Source of the DNA: Streptomyces sp. DT2A-34
Lineage (GTDB): Bacteria; Actinomycetota; Actinomycetes; Streptomycetales; Streptomycetaceae
Assembly (NCBI RefSeq): GCF_030499515.1
Contig: NZ_JASTWJ010000001.1
Span: 4,878,001 to 4,942,000, forward strand
Reading direction: 5' to 3'
Length of the DNA: 64,000 nt
Positions 6,924 through 15,098 of this stretch are shown here, one piece after another. The translations under genes and the position numbers were made by a program. A model generated the notes under the pieces. The model saw nothing but the letters and a program-made list of their open reading frames with translations, did no database searches and had not been told where the DNA came from. Every line of letters starts with the position of its first letter. Within the stretch, counting starts at the first letter, position 1.

Positions 6924-6959
6924 CGCTGCGCGTGCTGCCCCACGTGCTGTCCCGCCCCC

Positions 6960-7160
6960 TCACGACCCGCTCGCGGTCATGTTCATCAGGGCCACGAGCA
7001 GCACGAAGGCGATCGCCACCCCCTGGACGGCCTTCCCCCAGCCGGGCATCGGCTCGCCCCTCTTGGCCGCCGACCGGGCCGCCGTGAAGGCGACCACCAG
7101 CCCGACGACGGCGAGGGGGGCGAGTACCAGGGTCAGCCAGTTGACCTGTACGGGCGTCAT
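6960..7160 (-). CDS. Small membrane protein
   Basis: 66 residues with two hydrophobic helices (LVLAPLAVVGLVVAFTAA and AVQGVAIAFVLLVALMNMTA) joined by a short charged loop (RSAAKRGEPMPGWGK). The ATG at 7160 is preceded by AAGGAG at 7-nt spacing. No enzymatic motif is present. It lies between the cassette island and the EEP-family gene, facing the island. Function unknown. Confidence 0.65.
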   Translation of the reverse strand: MTPVQVNWLTLVLAPLAVVGLVVAFTAARSAAKRGEPMPGWGKAVQGVAIAFVLLVALMNMTASGS

Positions 7161-7251
7161 CGCGGATCTCCTTGTTCCACAGCGGTGACCGACGGCTCAT
7201 CATCGGCACGCACGGCCGGGACCCCTCCCGCTCCGCCTCCGCCGATCCCGC

Positions 7252-7307
7252 CGCCTCCGATCCGCCACCTCCGATACGGCACCTCCGATACGGCACCTCC
7301 GATCCGC
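7252..7307. repeat. 14-bp tandem repeat (CACCTCCGATACGG and variants, about 4 units)
   Basis: Two perfect CACCTCCGATACGG units (7266-7293) are flanked by variant units on each side. They lie in the intergenic region between the divergent small membrane protein and the EEP-family gene. They could be read through in an upstream extension of that gene, but the chosen start excludes them. Confidence 0.75.
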
Positions 7308-7385
7308 CTCCGCGCAACCTTCGCCCCACAACCCTCGTCCTTGAGGGAGGATTCGGGCATCCCACCCGTGAGCGGAGGCCGGGCC

Positions 7386-8336
7386 TTGAAGAATGCGGCT
7401 ACCTGGTCGGCCGGTCTGCTGTTCCTGGGCGTCAGCGTGGTCGTCGGCTGCCGGGTCGCCGGCACCGACGGCATCACCCCCGTCCCGCAGCTCCTCGCCT
7501 TCCTGCCGTGGCTGCTGGTGCCCACCGGACTCGGGCTGCTGCTCGCGCTGTTCTCGCGCCGGTGGTTCGGCGTGGTGTGGGCCGTCGCCCTGTGCGGGCT
7601 GCTGGCCTGGTTCATCGAGCCGTACGGGAAGACCGGTGAGCCGGGCGGGCCCGCGCTCGTCTCCTTCCGGGTGCTGACCTCGAACGTCGAGTTCGGGCAC
7701 GCGACCGACGCCCTCGTCTCGGCCGTCCGCCGGGAGAAGCCGGACCTGGTGTTCGTCCAGGAGTGCGAGTACACCTGCGACGCCACGCTCCGGGAAGCCC
7801 TGGGCACCGGCTATCCGCACCGGGCGGCACAGGTGGCGGGCGGCTCGGCGGGGTCGGTGGTCCTCAGCCGCTTCCCGCTCGACCCCACCGACCCGGTCCC
7901 CGGCACCATGGCCATGCCGGGCGCCGTCGCCGACGTACGCGGGCATGTCGTACGGCTCCAGCTCGCACACCCCGTGCCGCCGCTGCCCGGCCGGACCGAC
8001 CTGTGGCGCCGGGAGCTCGGCGAGCTGCGCGACTTCGCCGCCGGGAACGCCGGGGACGGCGGGACGCCCCTCGTCCTCGCCGGCGACTTCAACGCCTCCC
8101 AGGACCACGCCGCCTTCCGCCGCATCCTCGACACCGGCCTGCGCGACGCCGCCCGGCTCACCGGCCACGACCGCACACCGACCTGGCCGGCCCGCACGAC
8201 ACCGGCCTTCGGCGTGCAGATCGACCACGTGCTCCTGACCGCCGACCTCTCCGCCCGCACCGCCCGCTTCCTCGACCTGCCCGGCACCGACCATCGCGCG
8301 CTGCTCGTAGACGTCACGCTTCACCAGCGCGGATGA
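7386..8336 (+). CDS. Membrane-anchored endonuclease/exonuclease/phosphatase-family protein
   Basis: 316 residues. Three N-terminal hydrophobic segments (residues about 8-80) are followed by an EEP domain. That domain has LTSNVEFG (metal-binding Asn), LVFVQECE (catalytic Glu), VLAGDFNASQ (Asp/Asn pair) and the terminal DHRALLVDV (catalytic Asp-His). Members with this membrane anchor are predicted extracellular phosphodiesterases or nucleases in actinobacteria; the substrate is not known. TTG 7386 has GGAGG at 7-nt spacing. A GTG at 7368 is possible but has no site at a suitable distance. Confidence 0.8.
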   Translation: MKNAATWSAGLLFLGVSVVVGCRVAGTDGITPVPQLLAFLPWLLVPTGLGLLLALFSRRWFGVVWAVALCGLLAWFIEPYGKTGEPGGPALVSFRVLTSNVEFGHATDALVSAVRREKPDLVFVQECEYTCDATLREALGTGYPHRAAQVAGGSAGSVVLSRFPLDPTDPVPGTMAMPGAVADVRGHVVRLQLAHPVPPLPGRTDLWRRELGELRDFAAGNAGDGGTPLVLAGDFNASQDHAAFRRILDTGLRDAARLTGHDRTPTWPARTTPAFGVQIDHVLLTADLSARTARFLDLPGTDHRALLVDVTLHQRG

Positions 8337-8368
8337 CGTCGACGACGAGCTGAACGAGGGTGCTCATA

Positions 8369-10324
8369 ATGGGCCGCATGTCCCGCGAGTTCCCCATCGG
8401 CCGCACACCCCCCGACTGGCTGGTGCGGAACCTCCGGCCCCAGCCGGCCCCCGTCAACTGGCCGGCCGTGGCCCGCGCCGCGCTCGCGATGGCCCTCCCA
8501 CTGGCCATCGGGCTGGCCGTCGACCGCCCCTCCTACGGCGCCCTCGCCGCCATGGGCGCCCTCAACGGCGTCATCAGCGACACCGCCGCCGCGTACCGCG
8601 TCCGTATCCCCACCATCGCGATCCCGCAGCTCTTCGGCGCCGTCGGCGTCACCGTCGGTTCCCTGGTGTACGGGCACGGCTGGGTCGCCGTCGCCGCGGT
8701 CACCGGTGTCGCGCTGGTCTCCGGGATGATCTCGACGATCGGCGCGGTCGCCTCCGCGGCGGGCCTGGTGCTGCTGCTGACCTGCGTGGTCGGCGCGGGC
8801 CTGCCGATGCCGGGCGACTGGTGGCTCGCGCCGCTGCTGATGTCCGGCGGCGGCCTGCTCGTCCTGCTCCTCGCCCTGCTCGCCTGGCCGCTCCGGTCGG
8901 GGGTGCCGGAGCGGGCCGCGGTCGCGGACACCTACCGGACGGTCGCCGAGCTGCTGGCGACGTGCGGCGGCGGCAGCACGCAGGCGTACGACGACGCCCG
9001 GCACAACGTCACCCGGTCCCTGAACCAGTCGTACGACATCGTCCTCGCCCACCGCGCCCGCCACCACGGCCGCAGCCCCGAACTGACCCGGCTGCTGGCC
9101 CAGTTGAACGCCATCACCCCCGTCGTCGAGGCCGCCCCCGCCGCGCACCTCAGCGGCACCCCGCTCCCACCCGAGGTCCCGGACGCCGTACGGCACCTCG
9201 CCGCCGCCGTCGAGACCGGCCACCCGGGACCGACCGGCCCGAAGCTCCCCACCCCGACCACCGAGACCGCCCGCGCCGTCGACCACGCCCTGCGCCACGC
9301 CGCCGAGGTCGTCACCAGCCCGGACGTCGACCCGCGCGGCATCGACGACCGCCTCGGCCGGCCGGCCACACTCGGCACCCGCGCCGCCCGCGCCCTGCGG
9401 GGCGTGACGCTCTCCGCCGCCTCCTGGCGCTACGGCCTGCGCCTCGCCCTGTGCATCGGGCTGGCCCAGATCCTGGTGTCCCTCATCCCGGTCCCCCGCT
9501 CCTACTGGGTCGCCCTCACCATCACCTTCGTCCTCAAGCCCGACTTCGGCTCGGTCTTCTCCCGCGCGCTGCTGCGCGCCCTCGGCACGGTCGGCGGGCT
9601 GGTGATCGCGGCGGCGGTGCTCGCGGAGGTGCCGCGCGGCTGGTGGGACGTACCGGTGCTGCTCCTGCTCGCCCCGCTGATCCCGGCGTTCACCCCGCGC
9701 GGGTACGGCTACCAGACGGCCGCCATCACCCCGGTGATCCTGCTCCTGTCGGACGTCCTGAACCGCCAGGGCACCGCCCTGCTGCTGCCCCGCCTCGTCG
9801 ACTCCCTCATGGGATGCGCGATCGCCCTCGTCGCCGGATATCTACTCTGGCCGGAGAGCTGGCACACCCGTGTCGGCGACCGGCTCGCGGACGCCGTGGA
9901 GGACACGGCGCGCTATGTGGAGGGCGCCTTCGGCCCGGACGCCGTCGACCCCCCGGCCCGCGCCCGCATGCGCCGCCGCCTCTACCGCGATCTCTCCGCC
10001 ATCCGCACAGAATTCCAACGCGCCCTGACCGAACCCCCGCCCACCGGCCGCCGCGCCGCCGCTTGGTGGCCCCTGGTCGTCGCCGTGGAACGCATCGTGG
10101 ACGCGACGACGGCGGCACGGGTACGGGTGAAATACGGCGCGACTCGGCCATCAGCGGCGGAGGTGACCCAAGTGGTGCGTCAGCTGCGGGAGTTGGCGGA
10201 GGGGGTACGGAATGCCGAGACACTGTACGAGGTCCGCACCGACCTGACCGGCCCGGCGGACAGCGTCCTGGAGCCCCTACGGCAAGAGGTAGCAGCGGCA
10301 CGCGCGATCGCGTCCCCGCACTGA
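8369..10324 (+). CDS. FUSC-family membrane protein (aromatic acid exporter-like)
   Basis: 651 residues with two membrane modules separated by a soluble region. The N-terminal module has about six helices (residues 30-175), starting from a conserved GALAAMGALNGVISD. The second FUSC module (about residues 350-490) contains RSYWVALTITFVLKPDFGSV, the hallmark of the family (YccS/YhfK, AaeB-like). A cytoplasmic helical tail follows. Members are thought to export aromatic acids or similar compounds. ATG 8369 has GAGGG 8 nt upstream; ATG 8378 is an alternative. It starts 32 bp after the EEP gene and may share its transcript. Confidence 0.85.
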   Translation: MGRMSREFPIGRTPPDWLVRNLRPQPAPVNWPAVARAALAMALPLAIGLAVDRPSYGALAAMGALNGVISDTAAAYRVRIPTIAIPQLFGAVGVTVGSLVYGHGWVAVAAVTGVALVSGMISTIGAVASAAGLVLLLTCVVGAGLPMPGDWWLAPLLMSGGGLLVLLLALLAWPLRSGVPERAAVADTYRTVAELLATCGGGSTQAYDDARHNVTRSLNQSYDIVLAHRARHHGRSPELTRLLAQLNAITPVVEAAPAAHLSGTPLPPEVPDAVRHLAAAVETGHPGPTGPKLPTPTTETARAVDHALRHAAEVVTSPDVDPRGIDDRLGRPATLGTRAARALRGVTLSAASWRYGLRLALCIGLAQILVSLIPVPRSYWVALTITFVLKPDFGSVFSRALLRALGTVGGLVIAAAVLAEVPRGWWDVPVLLLLAPLIPAFTPRGYGYQTAAITPVILLLSDVLNRQGTALLLPRLVDSLMGCAIALVAGYLLWPESWHTRVGDRLADAVEDTARYVEGAFGPDAVDPPARARMRRRLYRDLSAIRTEFQRALTEPPPTGRRAAAWWPLVVAVERIVDATTAARVRVKYGATRPSAAEVTQVVRQLRELAEGVRNAETLYEVRTDLTGPADSVLEPLRQEVAAARAIASPH

Positions 10325-10400
10325 AGCGCCCCAAAGGGCGCGGGGAACTGCGCGATCAACCACGAACAACCCGGAGCCGCACGACCACACAAGCCACCCG
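10324..10400. repeat. Dispersed Streptomyces intergenic repeat with GCGCCCCAAAGGGCGC hairpin
   Basis: Directly after the FUSC stop the sequence runs through a hairpin (10326-10341) into CGGGGAACTGCGCGATCAACCACG. I recognise this as the widespread Streptomyces intergenic element that starts with GCGCCCC-AAAG-GGGCGC and GGGGAACTGCGCGAC. It probably acts as a terminator for the upstream gene. Confidence 0.7.
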
Positions 10401-10423
10401 AGCTATTGGGCGAACCACAAGCC

Positions 10424-10458
10424 GGCGCGGCCGCCCCGTGCAGGAGGGCGACCGCGCC
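10424..10458 (-). terminator. Terminator hairpin downstream of snapalysin gene
   Basis: GGCGCGG and CCGCGCC pair, extended by CGCCC/GGGCG with one mismatch and a 9-nt loop. It lies 34 bp beyond the stop of the minus-strand protease gene. Confidence 0.6.
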
Positions 10459-10491
10459 ATGTGGGGGGTGGGTCCTGGAGAACCGGCGCTG

Positions 10492-11154
10492 CTAGCGACC
10501 GGCCTTGTGCAGAGCCTTGTCCATCGCGGCAGCGAACCCGTTGGCCCACAGCTGCTCGACCTTGGCCTTCTCGTTGGCATCCGGGACGGAGTTCGTGCAG
10601 GACGGGCCGGGCCCGCCGCCCGACATCAGCTCGCTGCACGGCCCCTCGTAGTGGTCCGGCAGCCCCAGCACATGCCCCGTCTCGTGCGCGGTGACGCGAG
10701 TCGAGTCGTACTCCTTGTTCTGCGCGTAGTCGAGGAAGATGTAGCCGTTGCCGTGACCGTCGGTCGAGGCGTAGGAGCCGCGCGAGTCGTTGCCCTCGCG
10801 GTAGGTGAAGTCGGCGTCGGAGCCCTCCTGGAACTTCACGTTGGACACCGAGCCGTTCCATATATCGGTGCTGCGGGCTATCTGGGCGCTGAACGTGGGC
10901 GCGGCGGACGCGTCGTAGGTGACGGTGACGGCCGCGGCCCTCGGGTTCGCGGCGCGCTTCTCGGCGACCGACTTCAGGACGGCCTCGAAGAAGGCCCGAC
11001 TGCCGTCGGATTCAACTGACTTGACGACGTAACCGGCCTGCACGGGGGCGGCCGGGGCCGCCGTCGCCGGAGCGACCGTGCCGAAGCCGAGGGCCGCGAC
11101 ACCGAGACCGACTGTCACCGCCGAACGGGCGGACAGGGAAAAGGACGTACGCAT
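10492..11154 (-). CDS. snpA: Snapalysin-type secreted zinc metalloprotease (M7)
   Basis: 220 residues. A Sec signal peptide of about 34 residues is followed by a short propeptide. The catalytic motif [17 protein letters not shown] begins at residue 157 (His157, Glu158, His161, Asp167), the HExxHxxGxxD signature of snapalysin. Downstream CSELMSGG is the expected Met turn, and two Cys flank the active-site loop. The enzyme is exported and degrades protein outside the cell. It is divergent from a LysR regulator with an operator between them, the arrangement known for Streptomyces snpA/snpR (mprA/mprR). Confidence 0.92.
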   Translation of the reverse strand: MRTSFSLSARSAVTVGLGVAALGFGTVAPATAAPAAPVQAGYVVKSVESDGSRAFFEAVLKSVAEKRAANPRAAAVTVTYDASAAPTFSAQIARSTDIWNGSVSNVKFQEGSDADFTYREGNDSRGSYASTDGHGNGYIFLDYAQNKEYDSTRVTAHETGHVLGLPDHYEGPCSELMSGGGPGPSCTNSVPDANEKAKVEQLWANGFAAAMDKALHKAGR

Positions 11155-11232
11155 TGATGACTCCTAGGTGGGGGGTGAGTCGTCAAGGCGAGTGTCGGCG
11201 CCTGTGCGGCGGCTGTGATGATGGCAACCGGT

Positions 11233-11249
11233 GATAGGACGGCCCTATC
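11233..11249. promoter_or_regulatory. LysR-type operator in the snpA/snpR divergent promoter
   Basis: GATAGGACGGCCCTATC is an inverted repeat with 6-bp arms and contains the T-N11-A core of LysR sites. It sits 77-79 bp from both start codons, in the centre of the 172-bp intergenic region. That fits binding by the adjacent LysR protein. Confidence 0.65.
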
Positions 11250-11326
11250 AGGGCCCCAATCGGCAAGGTTCGGGGCGGATTTGTGCGGCTGGTGAAAGCC
11301 TTGATTCCGCTTTAGTCTCCGAGTGC

Positions 11327-12271
11327 ATGGACCTCGAGGTGAGACACCTCCGCGCGCTGTGCGCCATAGCCGACACCGGCAGTCTGCACCGGGCGGCCCG
11401 CCAGCTGGGCGTCGCCCAGCCGTCGCTCAGCACACAGCTGCGGCGGATCGAGCAGGAGCTCGGCGGCGCACTCTTCGTGCGCGCGAGATCCGGCTGCCGC
11501 CCCACCCCGCTCGGCCGTCTGGTCCTCAGCCGTGCCCGCCCGTTGGTGGCCGACATGCGTGCCCTGGCCGCCGAGGCGAGGGCGGCCGCGGCGGGCGGTG
11601 CGGAGCTGCGGGTCGGCTCGACGGCGAGCAAGGCCCTGGCGGGCTGGCTGCGCCGGCTGCGCGGCCACGGCCAGGACCCGACCCTCCATATGAACGTCTC
11701 CCCGAACGCCCTGCTCCGCATGGTCGCCGACGGCCAGCTGGACGTCGCCTTCGTGCACGAGGTGGAGGGCTCTCCCCTGCGCATCCCTCCCGAACTCCGC
11801 CTGCGCGTGCTGATGGAACGCGAGCCGCAGTTCGTGTCGCTGCCGACCGACCACCCGGCGGCGGCGAAACCGGAGGTCACCCTCCCCGACCTGGCCGACG
11901 ACCGCTGGATGGTCGACCCGACGGTGGACGGCGAGTGGGACGCCGTGCAGCGGATGTTCCGCGCGGCCGGCGTCAACCCCCATGTCCTGCACGGCGACTA
12001 CTACACGGCGGACGCCCTGGTCGCCACCGGCGAGGTGGTCGCCGTCTGCCAGCCGACCCACGCCGACAGCCCCACGATGGCGGTACGGCGCCTGCACGGC
12101 GACCCGCTCGGCGTACGACTGCTCCTCGCGGCTCGCACCGAGACGGACCTGGACGGCGTCTATCCCGCCCTGGAGGAGGCGTACTGGGAGGCGGCGCGGC
12201 AGGCACCGGCGTACCGGGAGTGGCTGGAACGCGACGGTGCGGGCCGGCCACCGGTCCCGGCACTGCCGTGA
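11327..12271 (+). CDS. snpR: LysR-family activator of the protease gene
   Basis: 314 residues. The N-terminal winged helix (LEVRHLRALCAIADTGSLHRAARQLGVAQPSLSTQLRRIEQELGG) is followed by a periplasmic-binding-like effector domain. ATG 11327 gives the canonical MDLEVRHLRAL start. A longer frame to 11231 would run through the operator. A TAGTCT -10-like hexamer lies about 10 nt upstream with no Shine-Dalgarno. In Streptomyces the LysR protein next to snapalysin activates the protease gene. The symbol is given by position and family only. Confidence 0.85.
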   Translation: MDLEVRHLRALCAIADTGSLHRAARQLGVAQPSLSTQLRRIEQELGGALFVRARSGCRPTPLGRLVLSRARPLVADMRALAAEARAAAAGGAELRVGSTASKALAGWLRRLRGHGQDPTLHMNVSPNALLRMVADGQLDVAFVHEVEGSPLRIPPELRLRVLMEREPQFVSLPTDHPAAAKPEVTLPDLADDRWMVDPTVDGEWDAVQRMFRAAGVNPHVLHGDYYTADALVATGEVVAVCQPTHADSPTMAVRRLHGDPLGVRLLLAARTETDLDGVYPALEEAYWEAARQAPAYREWLERDGAGRPPVPALP

Positions 12272-12374
12272 GCGACCCCGCCATGGTCAACCCCGCGCAG
12301 GCGGTAAATCGTTACTTCATCCTCGTGCGGGTGACGGAGGACGAGGTCAGGGGCGGGCAGAGGCAATGATCTAT

Positions 12375-12387
12375 CCAGTTCAACTGG
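12375..12387. promoter_or_regulatory. Perfect palindrome upstream of the small secreted protein
   Basis: CCAGTT-C-AACTGG lies 22 bp before the ATG at 12410. Symmetry and position suggest an operator, but no regulator can be assigned. Confidence 0.35.
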
Positions 12388-12409
12388 CCTCCCGATAAGG
12401 GGATTTTTC

Positions 12410-12625
12410 ATGCGCCGTACCGCTGTCGTCCTGCTCGGAACCCTCGCCCTCGCCGGAACCCTCGCCCCGGCGGCCAACGCCGTGCCGGACCCGGTGGGCA
12501 CCGTCACCTGCCTGGCCGAGACCCCCGCCGCCGTGCCCGAGCTCGCCGACCCGGCCGCCCTGCTCGACCCCGCCGCGCTCCTGGACCCGACCGCGGCCCC
12601 GGGCGTGAGCTGCCTCGCCCCCTGA
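12410..12625 (+). CDS. Small secreted protein with Leu/Asp/Pro repeat
   Basis: 71 residues. A Sec signal peptide of about 24 residues (MRRTAVVLLGTLALAGTLAPAANA) is followed by a mature peptide of about 47. It carries two cysteines, one near each end (TVTCLAE and GVSCLAP), around a repeated ADPAALLDPAALLDPTA segment. The two Cys could form a disulfide. AAGGGG lies 9 nt before the ATG. It is followed by a strong terminator. The family is unknown to me; it lacks chaplin or lantibiotic signatures. Confidence 0.65.
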   Translation: MRRTAVVLLGTLALAGTLAPAANAVPDPVGTVTCLAETPAAVPELADPAALLDPAALLDPTAAPGVSCLAP

Positions 12626-12636
12626 GCTCTGCCACA

Positions 12637-12680
12637 ACGTATGCGGGCCGCTCTCGTGAGGAGGGCGGCCCGCATGCGTA
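12637..12680. terminator. Bidirectional terminator between convergent genes
   Basis: ACGTATGCGGGCCGC pairs with GCGGCCCGCATGCGT, with one G-T wobble and a 12-14 nt loop. It lies between the small secreted protein and the convergent PhoX-like gene. Confidence 0.8.
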
Positions 12681-12731
12681 TGGGTGCCTGTGCGATCAGG
12701 CGGCTCAGGCGCCTCAGATACCTCAGATGCC

Positions 12732-14822
12732 TCAGACGCCGATGTCGCAGCCGTCCTTGCGCCAGACCGCCACGACGGCCGGCCGGTTGATCTTGCCGGC
12801 GCCGTCGGGCCAGGCGCTCAGCGGCTTCTCCACCGTCGCGCCGTCGATCTCGCCCGGGTGCTGCACGGCGACGAGCACGCGGCGGTCCTGGATGACCGGG
12901 CCGCAGGTCTCCGCGCCCTTCGGCATCGTCAGGAACTGCTTGAGCTCACCGCGCCGGTCACCGCGCGTGGCGACGCCGAAGAGGCCGTCGTGCGAGCCGA
13001 GCTGGTTGCCGTCGGTGGAGATCCACAGGTTGCCGTACGAGTCGAAGGCGACGTTGTCCGGGCAGGAGATCGGGGAGACGTCCTCCTTCGGGAACCCGGC
13101 GAAGTAGGTGGCCGGGTCCTCCGGGTCACCCGCCACCAGGAACAGCGTCCAGGCGAACTTCTTGCTGTCGGCGCGGTTCCAGCGCTCGGTCAGCTCCAGG
13201 ACCTGGCCGTGCTTGTTGGCGTTGCGCGGGTTGGCCTCGTCGGCCTTGGCGTTCGTACCGACACCGCGGTTGACGTTGTTGGTGAGGGCGACGTACACCT
13301 TGCCGGAGTACGGGTTCGGCTCGATGTCCTCGGGCCGGTCCATCTTCGTGGCGCCGACCTTGTCCCCGGCGAGACGCGTGAACACGAACACCTCGTCCGC
13401 GGTCATCCCCTCGACGTGCGAGACGGCGCCGTCGGCGGTGGCGGTGGCCAGCGGGACCCACTCGCCGCTGCCGTCGAACTCGCCGTCGGCCGGAAGCTTC
13501 CCGCTCCCGTCGATCTCGATGGCGGGGGAGTCACCGGTGAGCTTGGCGACGTACAGGGTCCCCTCGTCGAGCAGCGAGAGGTTGTGCTCCCGCACGGCCC
13601 GGCTGGTCCCCTTCTTCATCCGCTTGCTGCCGATGAACTTGTAGAAGTAGTCGAAGCGCTCGTCGTCACCGGAGTAGACGACGGGCCGCCCGTCCTCGGT
13701 CAGCCGCACGGTCGCACCCTCGTGCTTGAAGCGGCCGAGCGCGGTGTGCTTGCGCGGCTTGGAGGTCGGGTCGTACGGGTCGAGCTCGACGACGTACCCG
13801 AACCGGTGCGGCTCGTTCGGCTCCTGGGCGACGTCGAACCGCTTGTCGAACCGCTCCCACTTGCGCTCGCTCGCACCGGTCCCGAGGCCGTAGCGCTTGT
13901 CCGTCGCGCGGGTGGCGTTGGCGAAGTACTGGTTGAAGTTCTCCTCGCCGTGGAGGGTGGTGCCCCAGGGGGTGACGCCACCGGAGCAGTTGTTCAGAGT
14001 CCCCAGGGCCTTGGTGCCGGTCGGGTCGGCGGAGGTCTTCAGCAGGTCGGAGCCGGCGGCGGGCCCGGTGACCTTGAACTCGCTGGTGGCGGTGACGCGC
14101 CGGTTGAGCGGATGCCGAGGCACGGCGGTCAGCTTCCCGGTCCTCCGGTCCGCCTCCACGACGACGGCGGACAGCCCGTGCGCGGCCCAGGCGACCTCGA
14201 CCTGCTGCTTGGTCGGGTTGTCGGCGTCGTACCCACGGAACATGAGCACTTCGTCGGTGTACTCGTGGTTGGCGACGAGGATCTGCCGGTTGCGCTCGCC
14301 GGGCAGCGGGAGCAGGGCGAGGAAGTCGTTGTTGTACCCGAACTGCTGGGACTGCGCGGCGCCGGTCTGGTTCTCCGGGTCGAACGCGGGGGCACCGCGC
14401 AGGATGGGCTCGCCCCAGCGGATGACGATGTTCTGCGCGTAACCGTCCGGAATCGTCACGGTGTCGGCGGTGTTCGGCGCGACGGGGTTGAACCGGAGAC
14501 CACGGGCGCCCCGGGAGAAGGTGCCGCCGGTCCGCTCGGCCGCGGCGGCGTCCCCGGCAGCGGCCTCGGCGGCGCCCGCCTTCGGCGCGGCGACGGTGGT
14601 GGTGGCGCCCACGGCGGCGGCCGCGGTGACGACGGCGGCGGCGCGCAGCGTGGTACGGCGGCTCACGGCCTCGGCGATGACGTCACCGACGTACGGGTTC
14701 GTGGTGGTGTTCGGCACCTCGTGGAAACAGGCGTCACCACACCGGAACCGACAGGTCAGGGCGGATCGGCCACCAGGGTGCGAGTCACTGTTGGTCCGGA
14801 TGATCGGTAGCTGGATGCGCAT
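12732..14822 (-). CDS. phoX: PhoX-family alkaline phosphatase (DUF839), Tat-exported
   Basis: 696 residues. A twin-arginine signal at residues 54-75 (SRRTTLRAAAVVTAAAA) follows a conserved cytoplasmic-like leader. The body shows PhoX family landmarks: ILVANHEYTDE, NCSGGVTPWGTTLHGEENFNQY, VELDPYDPTSKPRKHTALGR, DRPEDIEPNP and NVAFDSYGNLWISTDG. The family releases phosphate from organophosphates using Ca/Fe and is exported folded. The ATG at 14822 keeps the Tat signal intact. The open frame extends to 15098 but that extension is not coding-like. A PHO-box-like repeat 80 bp upstream suggests PhoP control. Confidence 0.82.
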   Translation of the reverse strand: MRIQLPIIRTNSDSHPGGRSALTCRFRCGDACFHEVPNTTTNPYVGDVIAEAVSRRTTLRAAAVVTAAAAVGATTTVAAPKAGAAEAAAGDAAAAERTGGTFSRGARGLRFNPVAPNTADTVTIPDGYAQNIVIRWGEPILRGAPAFDPENQTGAAQSQQFGYNNDFLALLPLPGERNRQILVANHEYTDEVLMFRGYDADNPTKQQVEVAWAAHGLSAVVVEADRRTGKLTAVPRHPLNRRVTATSEFKVTGPAAGSDLLKTSADPTGTKALGTLNNCSGGVTPWGTTLHGEENFNQYFANATRATDKRYGLGTGASERKWERFDKRFDVAQEPNEPHRFGYVVELDPYDPTSKPRKHTALGRFKHEGATVRLTEDGRPVVYSGDDERFDYFYKFIGSKRMKKGTSRAVREHNLSLLDEGTLYVAKLTGDSPAIEIDGSGKLPADGEFDGSGEWVPLATATADGAVSHVEGMTADEVFVFTRLAGDKVGATKMDRPEDIEPNPYSGKVYVALTNNVNRGVGTNAKADEANPRNANKHGQVLELTERWNRADSKKFAWTLFLVAGDPEDPATYFAGFPKEDVSPISCPDNVAFDSYGNLWISTDGNQLGSHDGLFGVATRGDRRGELKQFLTMPKGAETCGPVIQDRRVLVAVQHPGEIDGATVEKPLSAWPDGAGKINRPAVVAVWRKDGCDIGV

Positions 14823-14901
14823 GGCGTTTTTGTACTCCCCTTGCTTCCCCTTGAGTGCAGCGTGACGGACGGTAGGGGCACGTTTGTGCGGGAGCGGGGC
14901 G

Positions 14902-14934
14902 ACCGCATGAACGACAGGTGAATCAGGGGTGGAC
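14902..14934 (-). promoter_or_regulatory. PHO-box-like triple direct repeat (PhoP site) upstream of phoX
   Basis: Read on the minus strand, three 11-nt units follow directly: GTCCACCCCTG, ATTCACCTGTC and GTTCATGCGGT. They match the Streptomyces PhoP direct-repeat unit (GTTCACC-like, 11-nt period) best at positions 1-7. The last unit ends 79 bp before the PhoX start codon. Confidence 0.6.
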
Positions 14935-15098
14935 GTACGGCAGTTGAGTCCGCGGCCGGACTCGGCTCGATGCCGCCCTTGACGTACCGGGAGCCCCTGT
15001 GTCCGCCCCTCCCCAAGATCACCATCTGGGGCCGCTAACCTTACGTGTCCGTCCTGGCCAGGGATTACGGGCATCAACTCACGCGAAGGGTTGCGCAC

